A stretch of 41,140 nt of DNA from Candidatus Methylacidiphilales bacterium (GTDB lineage Bacteria > Verrucomicrobiota > Verrucomicrobiia > Methylacidiphilales > CAZTYG01), in the NCBI GenBank assembly GCA_033875315.1, contig JANRJG010000018.1, positions 1 to 41,140 on the forward strand. The letters are read 5' to 3'. Below are positions 17,571 to 26,500 of this stretch, piece by piece. A program made the position numbers and the translations under genes. The stretch's first letter is position 1, and the number at the start of each line of letters is the position of its first letter. The notes under the pieces were generated by a model, which ran no database searches, had not been told where the DNA came from, and saw only the letters and a list, made by a program, of their open reading frames with translations.

Positions 17571-19088
17571 ATGGATAATACTCTAAACCCCACTCCGCCC
17601 CATTCTGCCAGCCGTCCGGCATGGCGGGTAGGGCTGTCCGGTTTCGTATTTCTGTTCCTGGCCCTGGTCCTCTCTGCGTTTTCCCTGCGCCTCCTCCGGA
17701 TCGAAAACCGTCCGTTCCACACCGACGAAGCGGTCAACGCACAGCTCCTGGAAGACCTCAACCGCGAGGGGGTGTTCCACTACCGCGCCAACGACCACCA
17801 CGGCCCCCTGCTCTTTTACGTCACCGCCCCGCTCCTGCGCATTGCCGGAATCACCCGCACCGACGACATGCAGGCCTGGATGCTGCGGATTGTTCCCGTC
17901 CTCGCCGGGACCGCTTTGGTGGCGGCGGCGGCCTTGTTCAGGCCCTGGCTCGGAACCCCCGCCGCCCTGGCAACCGCCGCCCTCCTGGCCCTGGCCGCCC
18001 CCTTTGTTTATTACAGCGGAATCTTCATCCACGAAACCCTCTTGGTGCTTCTGCTCCTGTGTTGGATCTCTATGGTTTGGCGCTGGCGACAAACCGGTTC
18101 GGTCTTCACGGCCGCGCTCGCCGGATGGATCACCGGCCTGATGCTGGCCACCAAGGAAACCGCCGCCCCCATCCTCATCCTGGGTGGTCTGGCCCTGCTC
18201 CCGGGCACCCGCCTTCCACCGACGACCTGGTTCCGCGGGGCGGCCGCCGCGCTTGTGCTGGCTTTCCTCACCACCTTGCTTTTATACAGTGATTTTGGCC
18301 GTCAGCCGGACCAGGCCTTTGCCCTGCTGGATGCCGTGACCCACCAATGGGGCCGTGCCACCGGCACCGATCACGCCCACCCTTGGTCGACCTACCTTTC
18401 GTGGATGTTCCTGCCCTCCCCCATCGGCTTCCCATGGAGCAGTTGGATCATGGTCGCCGGCCTGATCACCGCCTTCCCGTGCCTCCGCCATGATCCCCTG
18501 CCCCGGGCACTGACCCTCTTCGCCCTTCTCCTCCTGTTGTTCTTTTCCACCCTTCCCTACAAGACACCCTGGCTGCAACTGGCCTTTTGGTTGCCAGCCT
18601 TGCCCGTGGCCGCACTCGGCTGGTCGCTCCTACTCCACCGCCACCCCCGCGTCGCTTGGACTGCCGCCGCCCTGGCCCTCGTGCTCATGGGACTGGAAAC
18701 CTCCAGCCGCTGCCTTCGTTTCGACGCCGATCCACGCAACCCACTGGCCTACTCCCCCAGCAGCCCCGACTTGGAACGCCTGCAACGGGACCTGGCTGTC
18801 CTGGCCCACAAACCCACAGCACCCAACGGCCAAACCAAGCCCGGTGAATTCATCATCCAAGTCATCGCCCCCGACTACTGGCCCCTGCCCTGGACTTTGC
18901 GCCACCATCCAAATACCGGATTTTGGAACACCCCGCCCACAACCCTCCTGCCCGGCCTGGTCCTGGCGGCGCCGGAATTTCTGGGCGCCCTCGACCTCGT
19001 GCCTCCGCTGACCCCTTACGAGATCCGCCCCGGCCTGACCCTCTTCCTCGGACGCTCCCCTTCATCAACCTCTCCCCCGCTTCCATGA
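17571..19088 (+). CDS. Agl23-like membrane glycosyltransferase-family protein
   Basis: This 505-residue polytopic membrane protein has about a dozen hydrophobic segments. Near the first loop it has ENRPFHTDEAVNAQLL and then YRANDHHGPLLFY, followed by GLMLATKETAAPIL. These motifs match the 'flippase activity-associated protein Agl23' group (TIGR03663), relatives of the GT-C/PMT-type mannosyltransferases in which an acidic residue in the first outer loop is catalytic. It probably transfers or handles lipid-linked sugars on the outer face of the membrane. The ATG is just inside a new transcriptional segment after a 109-base gap. Its stop overlaps the ApbE start (ATGA), so the two are coupled. 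The acceptor is unknown. Confidence 0.78.
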   Translation: MDNTLNPTPPHSASRPAWRVGLSGFVFLFLALVLSAFSLRLLRIENRPFHTDEAVNAQLLEDLNREGVFHYRANDHHGPLLFYVTAPLLRIAGITRTDDMQAWMLRIVPVLAGTALVAAAALFRPWLGTPAALATAALLALAAPFVYYSGIFIHETLLVLLLLCWISMVWRWRQTGSVFTAALAGWITGLMLATKETAAPILILGGLALLPGTRLPPTTWFRGAAAALVLAFLTTLLLYSDFGRQPDQAFALLDAVTHQWGRATGTDHAHPWSTYLSWMFLPSPIGFPWSSWIMVAGLITAFPCLRHDPLPRALTLFALLLLLFFSTLPYKTPWLQLAFWLPALPVAALGWSLLLHRHPRVAWTAAALALVLMGLETSSRCLRFDADPRNPLAYSPSSPDLERLQRDLAVLAHKPTAPNGQTKPGEFIIQVIAPDYWPLPWTLRHHPNTGFWNTPPTTLLPGLVLAAPEFLGALDLVPPLTPYEIRPGLTLFLGRSPSSTSPPLP

Positions 19089-19942
19089 AGGACGCCCCCC
19101 TTGTCCCCACCGTGGTCCATCGCCACGAGGCCATGGCCACTTGGTTCGAAGTGCGCCTGGCCACAGACGACCCCGCCTACGCCGCCGCGGCCGCCCGCGA
19201 AGTTTTCCGGTTGGTCGACCGCTGTGAATCCCTGTTGAGCCGCTACCGAGAAGACAGCGAGATTTGCCAGATTGGGCGACTGTCCTCCGGGCAAAGTTTG
19301 CGTTTGTCCTTGGAAACCTTTGCCTGCCTGCGTTTGGCTCTGGATCTCAGCCAGGCCACCCACGGGGCTTTCGATCCCGCACTGGGTGCACCCGAACCGG
19401 ACCAACCCCTGCCGGAGCAGCGTGGTCGTATCATACTGGACGGAGCCACCCTCACCGCCACCCTCGAGGGTCCCCCGGTTCATCTTGATCTAGGTGCCAT
19501 TGGCAAGGGCCATGCCCTTGATCTCGGGGCGGCGATCCTACGGGAATGGGAAATGGACCACGCCCTGCTGGTGGCGGGAGGCAGCAGCCTTCTCGCCCTC
19601 GAAACCCCACCCGGGCGGGCGGGGTGGGAGATTGGCCTGAGCCATGATTCGGGCATTCTCTTGAACGATGCCGCCCTCGGAGCCTCGGGTGGAGCCGTGC
19701 AGGGCCCCCATATCCTTGATCCCCGCACCGGTCAACCGGCCCACCGGCACCATCGCACTTGGGCCCACGCCGGTTCGGCCGCAGAAGCCGACGCCCTTTC
19801 CACAGCGGCCATGTTGCTCACAGAAGATGCCCTGCGGGAGATCACAATCAGCCATCCCGCTTGGAGCTTTGCCTGGCTGGATCGGGAAGACCAGTCCAAA
19901 CCGGAGAGTGTCGGTACCTTTCCGCTGTTACCCCATGCGTAA
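19085..19942 (+). CDS. apbE: FAD:protein FMN transferase (ApbE-like)
   Basis: The 285-residue product transfers FMN from FAD onto Thr/Ser of target flavoproteins. Motifs are present in order: HRHEAMATWFEVRL at the start, SLLSRYREDSEICQIG, ATHGAFDPALG, and the nucleotide-binding LDLGAIGKG at 134-142. Near the end AEADALSTAAMLL carries the metal-binding Asp. Length is near the family norm. There is no signal peptide or lipobox, so this copy would act in the cytosol, unlike many exported ApbE proteins. Its start overlaps the Agl23-like stop by 4 bases. No obvious flavinylated partner (FMN-binding or PepSY domain) lies in the window, so its target must be elsewhere. Confidence 0.85.
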   Translation: MKDAPLVPTVVHRHEAMATWFEVRLATDDPAYAAAAAREVFRLVDRCESLLSRYREDSEICQIGRLSSGQSLRLSLETFACLRLALDLSQATHGAFDPALGAPEPDQPLPEQRGRIILDGATLTATLEGPPVHLDLGAIGKGHALDLGAAILREWEMDHALLVAGGSSLLALETPPGRAGWEIGLSHDSGILLNDAALGASGGAVQGPHILDPRTGQPAHRHHRTWAHAGSAAEADALSTAAMLLTEDALREITISHPAWSFAWLDREDQSKPESVGTFPLLPHA

Positions 19943-19945
19943 CCT

Positions 19946-20794
19946 ATGCATAACCAAGCAAGCACCATGAATTACCAACTCCACGCCGCTGCCAATCACT
20001 TGGAAGTCACCCGCGACGGCCAGCCCGTCGGCCTTTACCACACCGGCGACCCCTTCAAGCCGCATTGGCACCCGTTGCGTTCGCCCGCGGGCCACATCGT
20101 CACCCTGGCCCGGCCGCACGACCACCTCCACCACAAGGGCCTGATGTATGTGCTGCGCACCAGCCGCTACAATTTCATGGAGGAGGCGAATCTCCGACCC
20201 GGTGAGGAAGTCGGCCGCCAGATCCATCTGCGCTTCGAGGATGTGGTATCCGCCGGCCCGGCGGTTTCCTGGACCGAACATCTGGAATGGCGCGGCGGGG
20301 CCGGACACGAGCCGGTCTTCCGGGAAATCCGCCGCCAAAATATTTCCACCGCTCCCTCCGGCGGCCTTCTGCTGGCCTGGCACTCCAGCCTGACCGCGGT
20401 CTCCGACCTGAGCCTGATCCAAAGCGAATGGAGCCGCCCCAACAAGGACGGCGTCCTGATCAATTACCATGGCCTGGTCATCCGCCTGCCCCGCGAATGG
20501 TGTGGCACGGGGAACTTCGGCTTCGCCGCCGACGGGGTGCCAATGCCCGCCGCCGATGCCTTCGGCACCCGGGTCCGGGAGGCCACTTACTACGGCGCCA
20601 TGGACGGCCCGGAGGAGCTGACCTTCGCCTCGGTCACCTTGCGCCAACATCAGGACCACCGACTCTGCCTGCGCGACGCCCCTTTTGCCTGGATGACGAT
20701 GGGACCGACCAATGGCGGCCCGCTGGAGATCGCCGCCGGCCATGTGTTCGAGGAACGCTACGAAGTGGAAATCCGCGACGGCAAGCCGTTTTGA
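19946..20794 (+). CDS. PmoA-like (DUF6807) family protein
   Basis: The 282-residue product starts 3 bases after the apbE stop; a second ATG (MNYQL) 7 codons later is equally possible. The His-rich stretch RPHDHLHHKGLMY and the beta-rich body, with an aromatic-His sequence near its end (FAWMTMGPTNGG), match the family annotated as 'methane oxygenase PmoA', now DUF6807. Despite that name, it is unrelated to the membrane methane monooxygenase. Members occur beside carbohydrate and Gfo/Idh genes in Verrucomicrobia and Bacteroidetes; their reaction is not established. The His cluster could bind a metal. There is no signal peptide, so it is probably cytosolic. Confidence 0.8.
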   Translation: MHNQASTMNYQLHAAANHLEVTRDGQPVGLYHTGDPFKPHWHPLRSPAGHIVTLARPHDHLHHKGLMYVLRTSRYNFMEEANLRPGEEVGRQIHLRFEDVVSAGPAVSWTEHLEWRGGAGHEPVFREIRRQNISTAPSGGLLLAWHSSLTAVSDLSLIQSEWSRPNKDGVLINYHGLVIRLPREWCGTGNFGFAADGVPMPAADAFGTRVREATYYGAMDGPEELTFASVTLRQHQDHRLCLRDAPFAWMTMGPTNGGPLEIAAGHVFEERYEVEIRDGKPF

Positions 20795-20815
20795 TTCCTA
20801 AGCCGAAAAATTCAG

Positions 20816-20983
20816 TTCACCGCTAAGGACACGAAGATCGCAAAGTAAAACTCCGGGCAAGGAGAGATTTATAAAGCAATTTAATTGCTTTGCCGATGCA
20901 TTGAGACACATGGATCGGTGATTCGAGCATAGACCTACTACAAGCCCTAATTACTTCGCGACCTTGGCGCACTTCGTGGTGGA
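20816..20983. repeat. 168-bp element with about 33-bp inverted ends
   Basis: The left end 20816-20848 and the reverse complement of 20951-20983 resemble each other: both begin TTCACC or TCCACC, contain a (G)ACACGAAG or CGCCAAG core, then TCGC(A/G)AAGTAA. Between them is a hairpin, AAAGCAAT-TTA-ATTGCTTT (20873-20891). It fills the intergenic region between convergent genes and looks like a small non-coding dispersed repeat or MITE-like element. No open frame of note is inside. Copy number in the genome is not visible. Confidence 0.45.
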
Positions 20984-21004
20984 CTGCCTTCTTCCGTCTT
21001 AGGC

Positions 21005-22549
21005 TCAGGAAAAACGGAACGGCCCGAAATCGGCATAGCCTCCGGGGGCGCTGTCCTTCCGGCGGGAACAAAACAAGCCCACCCTCGCCCCCATCCATCC
21101 GCCCTCGCGGGTGACGTAGGTCTCCAGCACCGGATTCCACGCTCCGGCCCCGGCGGCATAACTGAACCGGCAAAGCGCGTGCGGGAAGACTTCCATCCTC
21201 AGACTGACCACGGGCTCCCCCCAATCCACCGTGCGGAGCGGCCGGGTGTCGGCGGTCATGCGGAAGACACGCGCCCCCGCCTTCTGTTCCAGGCCGATGA
21301 AGGCCGATCCCCCGCCCCCGACCACCGCCAGGCCGGCCACCCCATCCCCGGTCAGGCCGGAAAGATCGAGCACGGTTTCTACCGCGAACGAACGGGCCGG
21401 GAATTTCTGCCCGAGAAAATGGGGACAGCGACCAATGTCGTCGCCGTCATCTTCTTGGGCGAAAAGGCGCAGCCAACCCGGCCGGGCCGCGGGCGAAACC
21501 CATTCCGGCCGGTGGTTGGCCTGCCATTGCCACTGCAACCCTAACTTCTTCGAAGAAAAGTCATCCGACGAGGCCGGGATGACGACCGGCCCCGGGGGCA
21601 GGTCCGGCTTCCGATGGACGGCCACCGGCTCACCGATGCCATTGCCATCGTGGTCGAGGCCGATCTTCGGCCATCCGTCCTCCCAAGAGACAGGTTGGAG
21701 GTGGACGATGCGGCCAAAAGGCCCGCAGTCCTGGAAATGAAGGAACCACCACTCGCCGTTGGGCAGATCCACCAGGGCCCCTTGGTGCGGGCCGTTGACT
21801 GCCGTGACGCCGGTTTCCAGGACGATTTTCTCCTCGTAGGGGCCCCAGATCGAAGAGGAACGAAAGGCCACCTGCCAGCCATTCTGGACCCCGCCACCGG
21901 GTGCCATGAGGAGATACCTGCCGCCCATCTTGTGCATCTTCGGTCCCTCGAGATAGGGGTGGTGCGGGGTGTGGATGACTTCGCGGCCCTCGCCCAGCAG
22001 CCGGGTGCAGTCGGGCGACATCGGACGGATGTGGATGCGTTCTTTTTTTCCCGCCCGGGAATTGGCGTAGGCGTGGAGCAGGTAGGCTTGGCCATCGTCG
22101 TCCCAGAATGGACAAGGATCGATCCAGCCCTTGGCTTCCTGCAGGCACCAGGGTTCGCTCCATTCTCCCCCGGGATGGTCGGCGCTGGTGACGTAGATGC
22201 CCTCATCGGGCATGGGGAAAAAGATCCAGAATTTGCCCGCGTGATGGCGGATGGCAGGAGCCCAGACCCCGCAGCCGGGCCTGACCTTCTCATAACTGGG
22301 ATGCGGCACCTGTCGCAGGGCATGGTTTACCAGGCGCCAGTTGACCAGGTCCTTGGAGTGCAGGATGGGCAGGCCGGGTGTGCAGGTGAAACTCGACGAC
22401 GTCATCCAGAAGTCGTCACCCACGCGGATGACGTCCGGGTCAGAGTAGTCGGCGTGGATCAGGGGGTTGAGGTAGGTGCCATCGCCCCGGTCGGGAATCC
22501 AGGGATAAGCGCGGGCGACGGAGGAAACAGGAACGCCCGGGGTTACCAT
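21005..22549 (-). CDS. Glycoside hydrolase family 43 protein (beta-xylosidase/alpha-L-arabinofuranosidase type)
   Basis: This 514-residue protein has an N-terminal five-bladed GH43 propeller (about 24-330) and a C-terminal beta-sandwich of about 150 residues like the one in GH43 beta-xylosidases. The three catalytic acids can be assigned: Asp37 in YSDPDVIR (base), Asp144 in GWIDPCPF (pKa modulator) and Glu201 in YLEGPKMH (acid). No signal peptide is seen, so it may act in the cytosol or be exported another way. The ATG overlaps the stop of the upstream pseudopilin gene as ATGGTAA, without its own Shine-Dalgarno, so translation is coupled. The exact linkage cleaved (xylan, arabinan or other) is not resolved. 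Confidence 0.86.
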   Translation of the reverse strand: MVTPGVPVSSVARAYPWIPDRGDGTYLNPLIHADYSDPDVIRVGDDFWMTSSSFTCTPGLPILHSKDLVNWRLVNHALRQVPHPSYEKVRPGCGVWAPAIRHHAGKFWIFFPMPDEGIYVTSADHPGGEWSEPWCLQEAKGWIDPCPFWDDDGQAYLLHAYANSRAGKKERIHIRPMSPDCTRLLGEGREVIHTPHHPYLEGPKMHKMGGRYLLMAPGGGVQNGWQVAFRSSSIWGPYEEKIVLETGVTAVNGPHQGALVDLPNGEWWFLHFQDCGPFGRIVHLQPVSWEDGWPKIGLDHDGNGIGEPVAVHRKPDLPPGPVVIPASSDDFSSKKLGLQWQWQANHRPEWVSPAARPGWLRLFAQEDDGDDIGRCPHFLGQKFPARSFAVETVLDLSGLTGDGVAGLAVVGGGGSAFIGLEQKAGARVFRMTADTRPLRTVDWGEPVVSLRMEVFPHALCRFSYAAGAGAWNPVLETYVTREGGWMGARVGLFCSRRKDSAPGGYADFGPFRFS

Positions 22550-23325
22550 CGGTAGTAGAGACGGTTGGCAGAGTCGTAACTATCATATTCCGGATGGGCC
22601 GGAATGGATTGATCACCAGCTATCGACTCAACGTGAAAATCTGCAAAGAGATAATAAGCCTTGCCATCGCGCGAAACCCGATTGCTTGTCTCTATATTAT
22701 CCTTAAAGACAGCAGATTCTCTCGGGATAAAATCATGTCCACCATTTCGGTTTTTTTCACCAACGAGCACTAGCTTACTGCGATTGGGAGACTTGGATAT
22801 GCTGCCGTAAAACGGACTTGCCCCAGGCACATTGTTTGCCCACAAAAATTGGTTCATTCCCCAAGCAGTTCCCCAGTAATACTGAGTATTGGAGTTATAA
22901 CTCTTACCTGCGGGCATTTTGGCAAAAGTCTTCGAATACCAGACCGAACGTCGTTGCCAGTTGTATTGCGATGAAGTGTTGAATTTGCCGTCGGGCGGCA
23001 TCATGCGGTCCACGTCTTCCATAAAGTTGGCGTCCGCGTGCCCTTTAGTTGGAGACGGATCGTCTAGCATCTCACCATTTTTGGAAGAATAGCGGTTGTT
23101 CGGTAGTCTTCCTTTATCTGCCTCAAAATTGGCGAGGGCCTGCCCGATTTGCTTCAAATTATTCAAATCATTGGTATTGGCCGCCGCCCGGAGAGACTTC
23201 TGCAGGGCAGGAAGGGCCAATCCGGCCAGTAGGCCGATGACCACAATCACCACCAAAAGTTCAACCAAGGTAAAACCTGAAATTGTCGCACCTCGTTCAA
23301 TGGCACTACGCAGGTTGCTTTTCAT
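22543..23325 (-). CDS. Pseudopilin with DUF1559-like C-terminus (type II secretion/type IV pilus-like)
   Basis: The 260-residue product has a class III leader, ATISG-FTLVELLVVIVVIGLL, with Glu at mature position 5, followed by the long N-terminal helix (LPALQKSLRAAANTN). This matches GspG/PilA-type pseudopilins. The C-terminal part contains YYLFADFHVESIAG, an H-x9-DG-like motif as in DUF1559 proteins that are very abundant in Planctomycetes and Verrucomicrobia. The soluble domain is AT-richer than the flanking genes. It overlaps the GH43 gene (ATGGTAA) and lies opposite the cassette A gene across a 185-base divergent region. It may present or help secrete the coupled enzyme; that is an inference. 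Confidence 0.86.
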   Translation of the reverse strand: MKSNLRSAIERGATISGFTLVELLVVIVVIGLLAGLALPALQKSLRAAANTNDLNNLKQIGQALANFEADKGRLPNNRYSSKNGEMLDDPSPTKGHADANFMEDVDRMMPPDGKFNTSSQYNWQRRSVWYSKTFAKMPAGKSYNSNTQYYWGTAWGMNQFLWANNVPGASPFYGSISKSPNRSKLVLVGEKNRNGGHDFIPRESAVFKDNIETSNRVSRDGKAYYLFADFHVESIAGDQSIPAHPEYDSYDSANRLYYRW

Positions 23326-23510
23326 TTGTTTGCATCAAGCCTATTTGTCCACTCCCCGTTTCCAAGGAAAATCATTACGCTTTTGCTCTAGATAAGGAGC
23401 AGTCTTCTCCGTTTTTGGTCTCATGCAATTTTTTGGCATTGTTTGTATTCCAACGCAAATCTTAGACAAAAACGTCTTGTTTTCGCCTTAAATCACCATT
23501 ACATTAATCT
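23326..23510. promoter_or_regulatory. AT-rich divergent intergenic region between the pseudopilin and cassette A
   Basis: This 185-base stretch is clearly AT-rich compared with the rest of the window and separates two divergent pilin-type genes. It must hold promoters for both. I did not find a convincing -35/-10 pair with standard spacing, nor a repeat or terminator. There is no RNA gene that I can recognise. Confidence 0.35.
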
Positions 23511-26500
23511 GTGGTGACGCTAAAACATTTACTTTGTAAATCTAAGGTATGGATATCTGCCTTGGGTCGTGAGCGTTCATCGGGGTTCGTTTTGGTCTCG
23601 GTGCTGTTGTTGTTGGCACTGGTCACGGTCTTGGTGGTTTCGACCCTGCTGATTTCGCAAATTGAACGCCGCGCGGCGGCGCAATCGGCCAAAACCGAAT
23701 CGGCCCGCCAGAATGCGCTATTCGCCCTGGACGTGGCGCTCAACCAATTGCAAAAAGAAGCCGGCCCCGACCAGCGCATCACCGCCCGGGCAGACATCCT
23801 CGACAGCACCCCCTCCAGCAGCACCATCGAAGGCGTCAACCAACCCTACTGGTCCGGGGTGTGGAAGACCGGCAACGCCTCGTTGGACGTGGGGGCCACC
23901 CCACAACGCACCACCAGCCTGGGCAGCCTGACCCCGACCGCGGCGGACAAAGCAGGCAAAGCCGCCTGGCTGGTTTCCAACCCCGCTCCCTCGACCCCGA
24001 TCAGCCCGCTGACCTGGACCGGCTCCACCACCGGCAACAGCACCACCCGCACAGCGGTGGTCATGGCCAGGCGATACGGCTCCTCCAGTGCCACCGTGTC
24101 CGTGCCGCTCGTACCCGTTCTGGGGAATGCCTCCGCCAGTACCACCAACGCAACCGGCGGCTATGCCTATTGGGTCAGCGATGAGGGCATCAAGGCCCGC
24201 GCTAATTTGTATAATCCCAATCTAGATGCGCCTACTTCCAGCCGCCTGGTTGAGAGTCAACTTCAGTTCTTTGCTCCTTCTGCACAAGCAGTTCACAAGT
24301 TTTTACCCTCACCATTCAATATCGATTTTCGCGGCAATGCTACACTTGTGCGAGTGGTGACTTTGCCGGCGATCCGTTGGCTGACTTCGAGCGGCGCAAC
24401 TGTTTTCGATGCGCCTGAATTTGAGCCAGACATGACCCTGTATAGCGCAGGCGTTTTGGCTGATGTTCGCAATGGCGGATTAAAAAAAGACCTAACGGCC
24501 GCATTCGAAGACGGACAAGGAGCCTTCTCTTCCGGAAATATGAGCCGTTTGTTGGCGTTTTCCAATAACTTGAACAATTTTACCAGTACTCCGAACAGCG
24601 GCAAGGTTTACGCTGTTACACCCATCAGCGGGAGTTACTTCAACGGTTACGCCAATGGGCATGCAATTGATGGTATGAGGTGGATGTCACTCTATAATTA
24701 CTACAATCTTTACAAATCCAGCGCAACAACGCCATCTGGATTGACCGCCAGTGGCACCAGTCCAAGCGGTGTTGGCAGTCCTTCCGCATCACCTATCCTG
24801 CAGGTCCGCAACTACAACATTGACGGGAATTTTGAGGGAACAAGCAACGCCAACCGGCTCATCAGGGACAACATTAGCGCACGTGTCATCGGCTGGCAGA
24901 TGCACATAGGCATCCAAAGCTATCAGGATGCCATTGATAGCCGCTGGAAAATCAAACTGCTGATGATGCCAGGCCTGGTTCTCTACAATCCCTACAACGT
25001 CCGATTAACCCACCAATCCGATTTCCAATACCAGTGGAGCGGATGGTACAATTTGAACGCCGGCTTCGACACGCTTCAGTTCGCCCTGGGAAGCAATACC
25101 CCAGCCAACCAATTCAATATCAATCCGCTGCAAAATTTTTCTCTGAGCGCAAACGGCGCTCAAGGTGATTTGGGTGCAGGTGTAACGAGCAATGGATTTG
25201 CTACTGCCGCAAACGCTGCCATCACCATGGAACCGGGTGAGATCAAAATTTTTGGCCTCAACCGAGTAGTCGACCCGGCAATAGGCAGCGACAATTTCGG
25301 GACCCTGCAAAACTTTTTTAGCCCGGATTTTTATCATGCCATTGATCTGAAGAGGATACCACTGACGATGTGGAGTGCAGGAGCAAACACAACGAACGGC
25401 ACTGTTTTTCACGGCACTGCTAGCGGGGCAGATTCTGTTCTTCTACGAAGGGTCTTTCCTCGCATACGCACGAACGATGGAAGATTCAATGCACACTACA
25501 GGCTGCCCAATTCCTCGCCTAACCCTGCTACGGGTGCTTGGAATCTTTGGCCCCAAGGCGGCTCGACTGGCAGCCAGTATCTCACCCAGATGTATCTCAA
25601 TGACATTACAGTCACCCCCTTGGCTTCTCCACTCAACTTGGGCCCCATATCCTCCCTGACCCAGCCCATTAAATTCATGACTTACACAGTTTGGATGAAG
25701 GGAACAAACAGCGCGCAAGACCTTGACGGTAGTGGGACGATTGTAGCCCGACCGGCTCCGGTTTTTGCGTCTGCGGGCAGTCTCTGGAATCCAATCGGAA
25801 CGGATATACGAAATCCCCCCATCGACTTGCAGGTTTCCGTGGGCCGCTTTCCGATGGACAAAGCGAGTTTGAACTCGACTCCCGGCCCGGCATCCAGTGT
25901 GCGTAGTTACTGGGGTGACTCAGTAACGGGAGGAGAAACGCAAATTGTTTTGAAAGAAGTGCCCAGGCAACCGTTGATCTCGTTGGGGCAGTTTATGCAT
26001 AGCAATCCGTCCTACAACCCCAACCGTTCGGGTTCGGTCTTGCGTAGCGCCACTCTGTATCCTGTCGGTGGATCTTGGGCTTCTTCTTTTGTGCCGCGAG
26101 ACAAGGCCGTCGAAACCAGCCTTAGCGGAATAAATACAGGTTTTAATACAGTAGGAGAGGGAGGGTCAAATGTAACGGCCATACCTATAGGCGGCCCCAT
26201 CCAATGCGTCGATGACTCCTTCCTCGCCAATCAGGCTCTCTTCGATACCTATTTCTTCTCTACAGTGCCCTCACTTTTCCAGCAATCAAACAACTCGCTC
26301 TATCCTCCGCGTAATACGGTTTTTGATTCGAGCTACGTGGCTTCGGGCAATCCCCTACCCAACAGTCGTCACCGCTTCTACTCCAAAAATGGAGTGAATC
26401 CTCAAATAAGCGCCCTGCGCGACTTCGACCGTGCGGCAGCCAGCTTAATGCTCGAAGGAGCATTCAATGTAAACTCCACATCTGTCAATGCTTGGGTGGC

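Noticed and set aside
19946-20794. Subunit of particulate methane monooxygenase, from the family label PmoA
   Set aside because: The protein is soluble with a His cluster and no membrane segments. It shares only the historical label, so methane oxidation is not supported.
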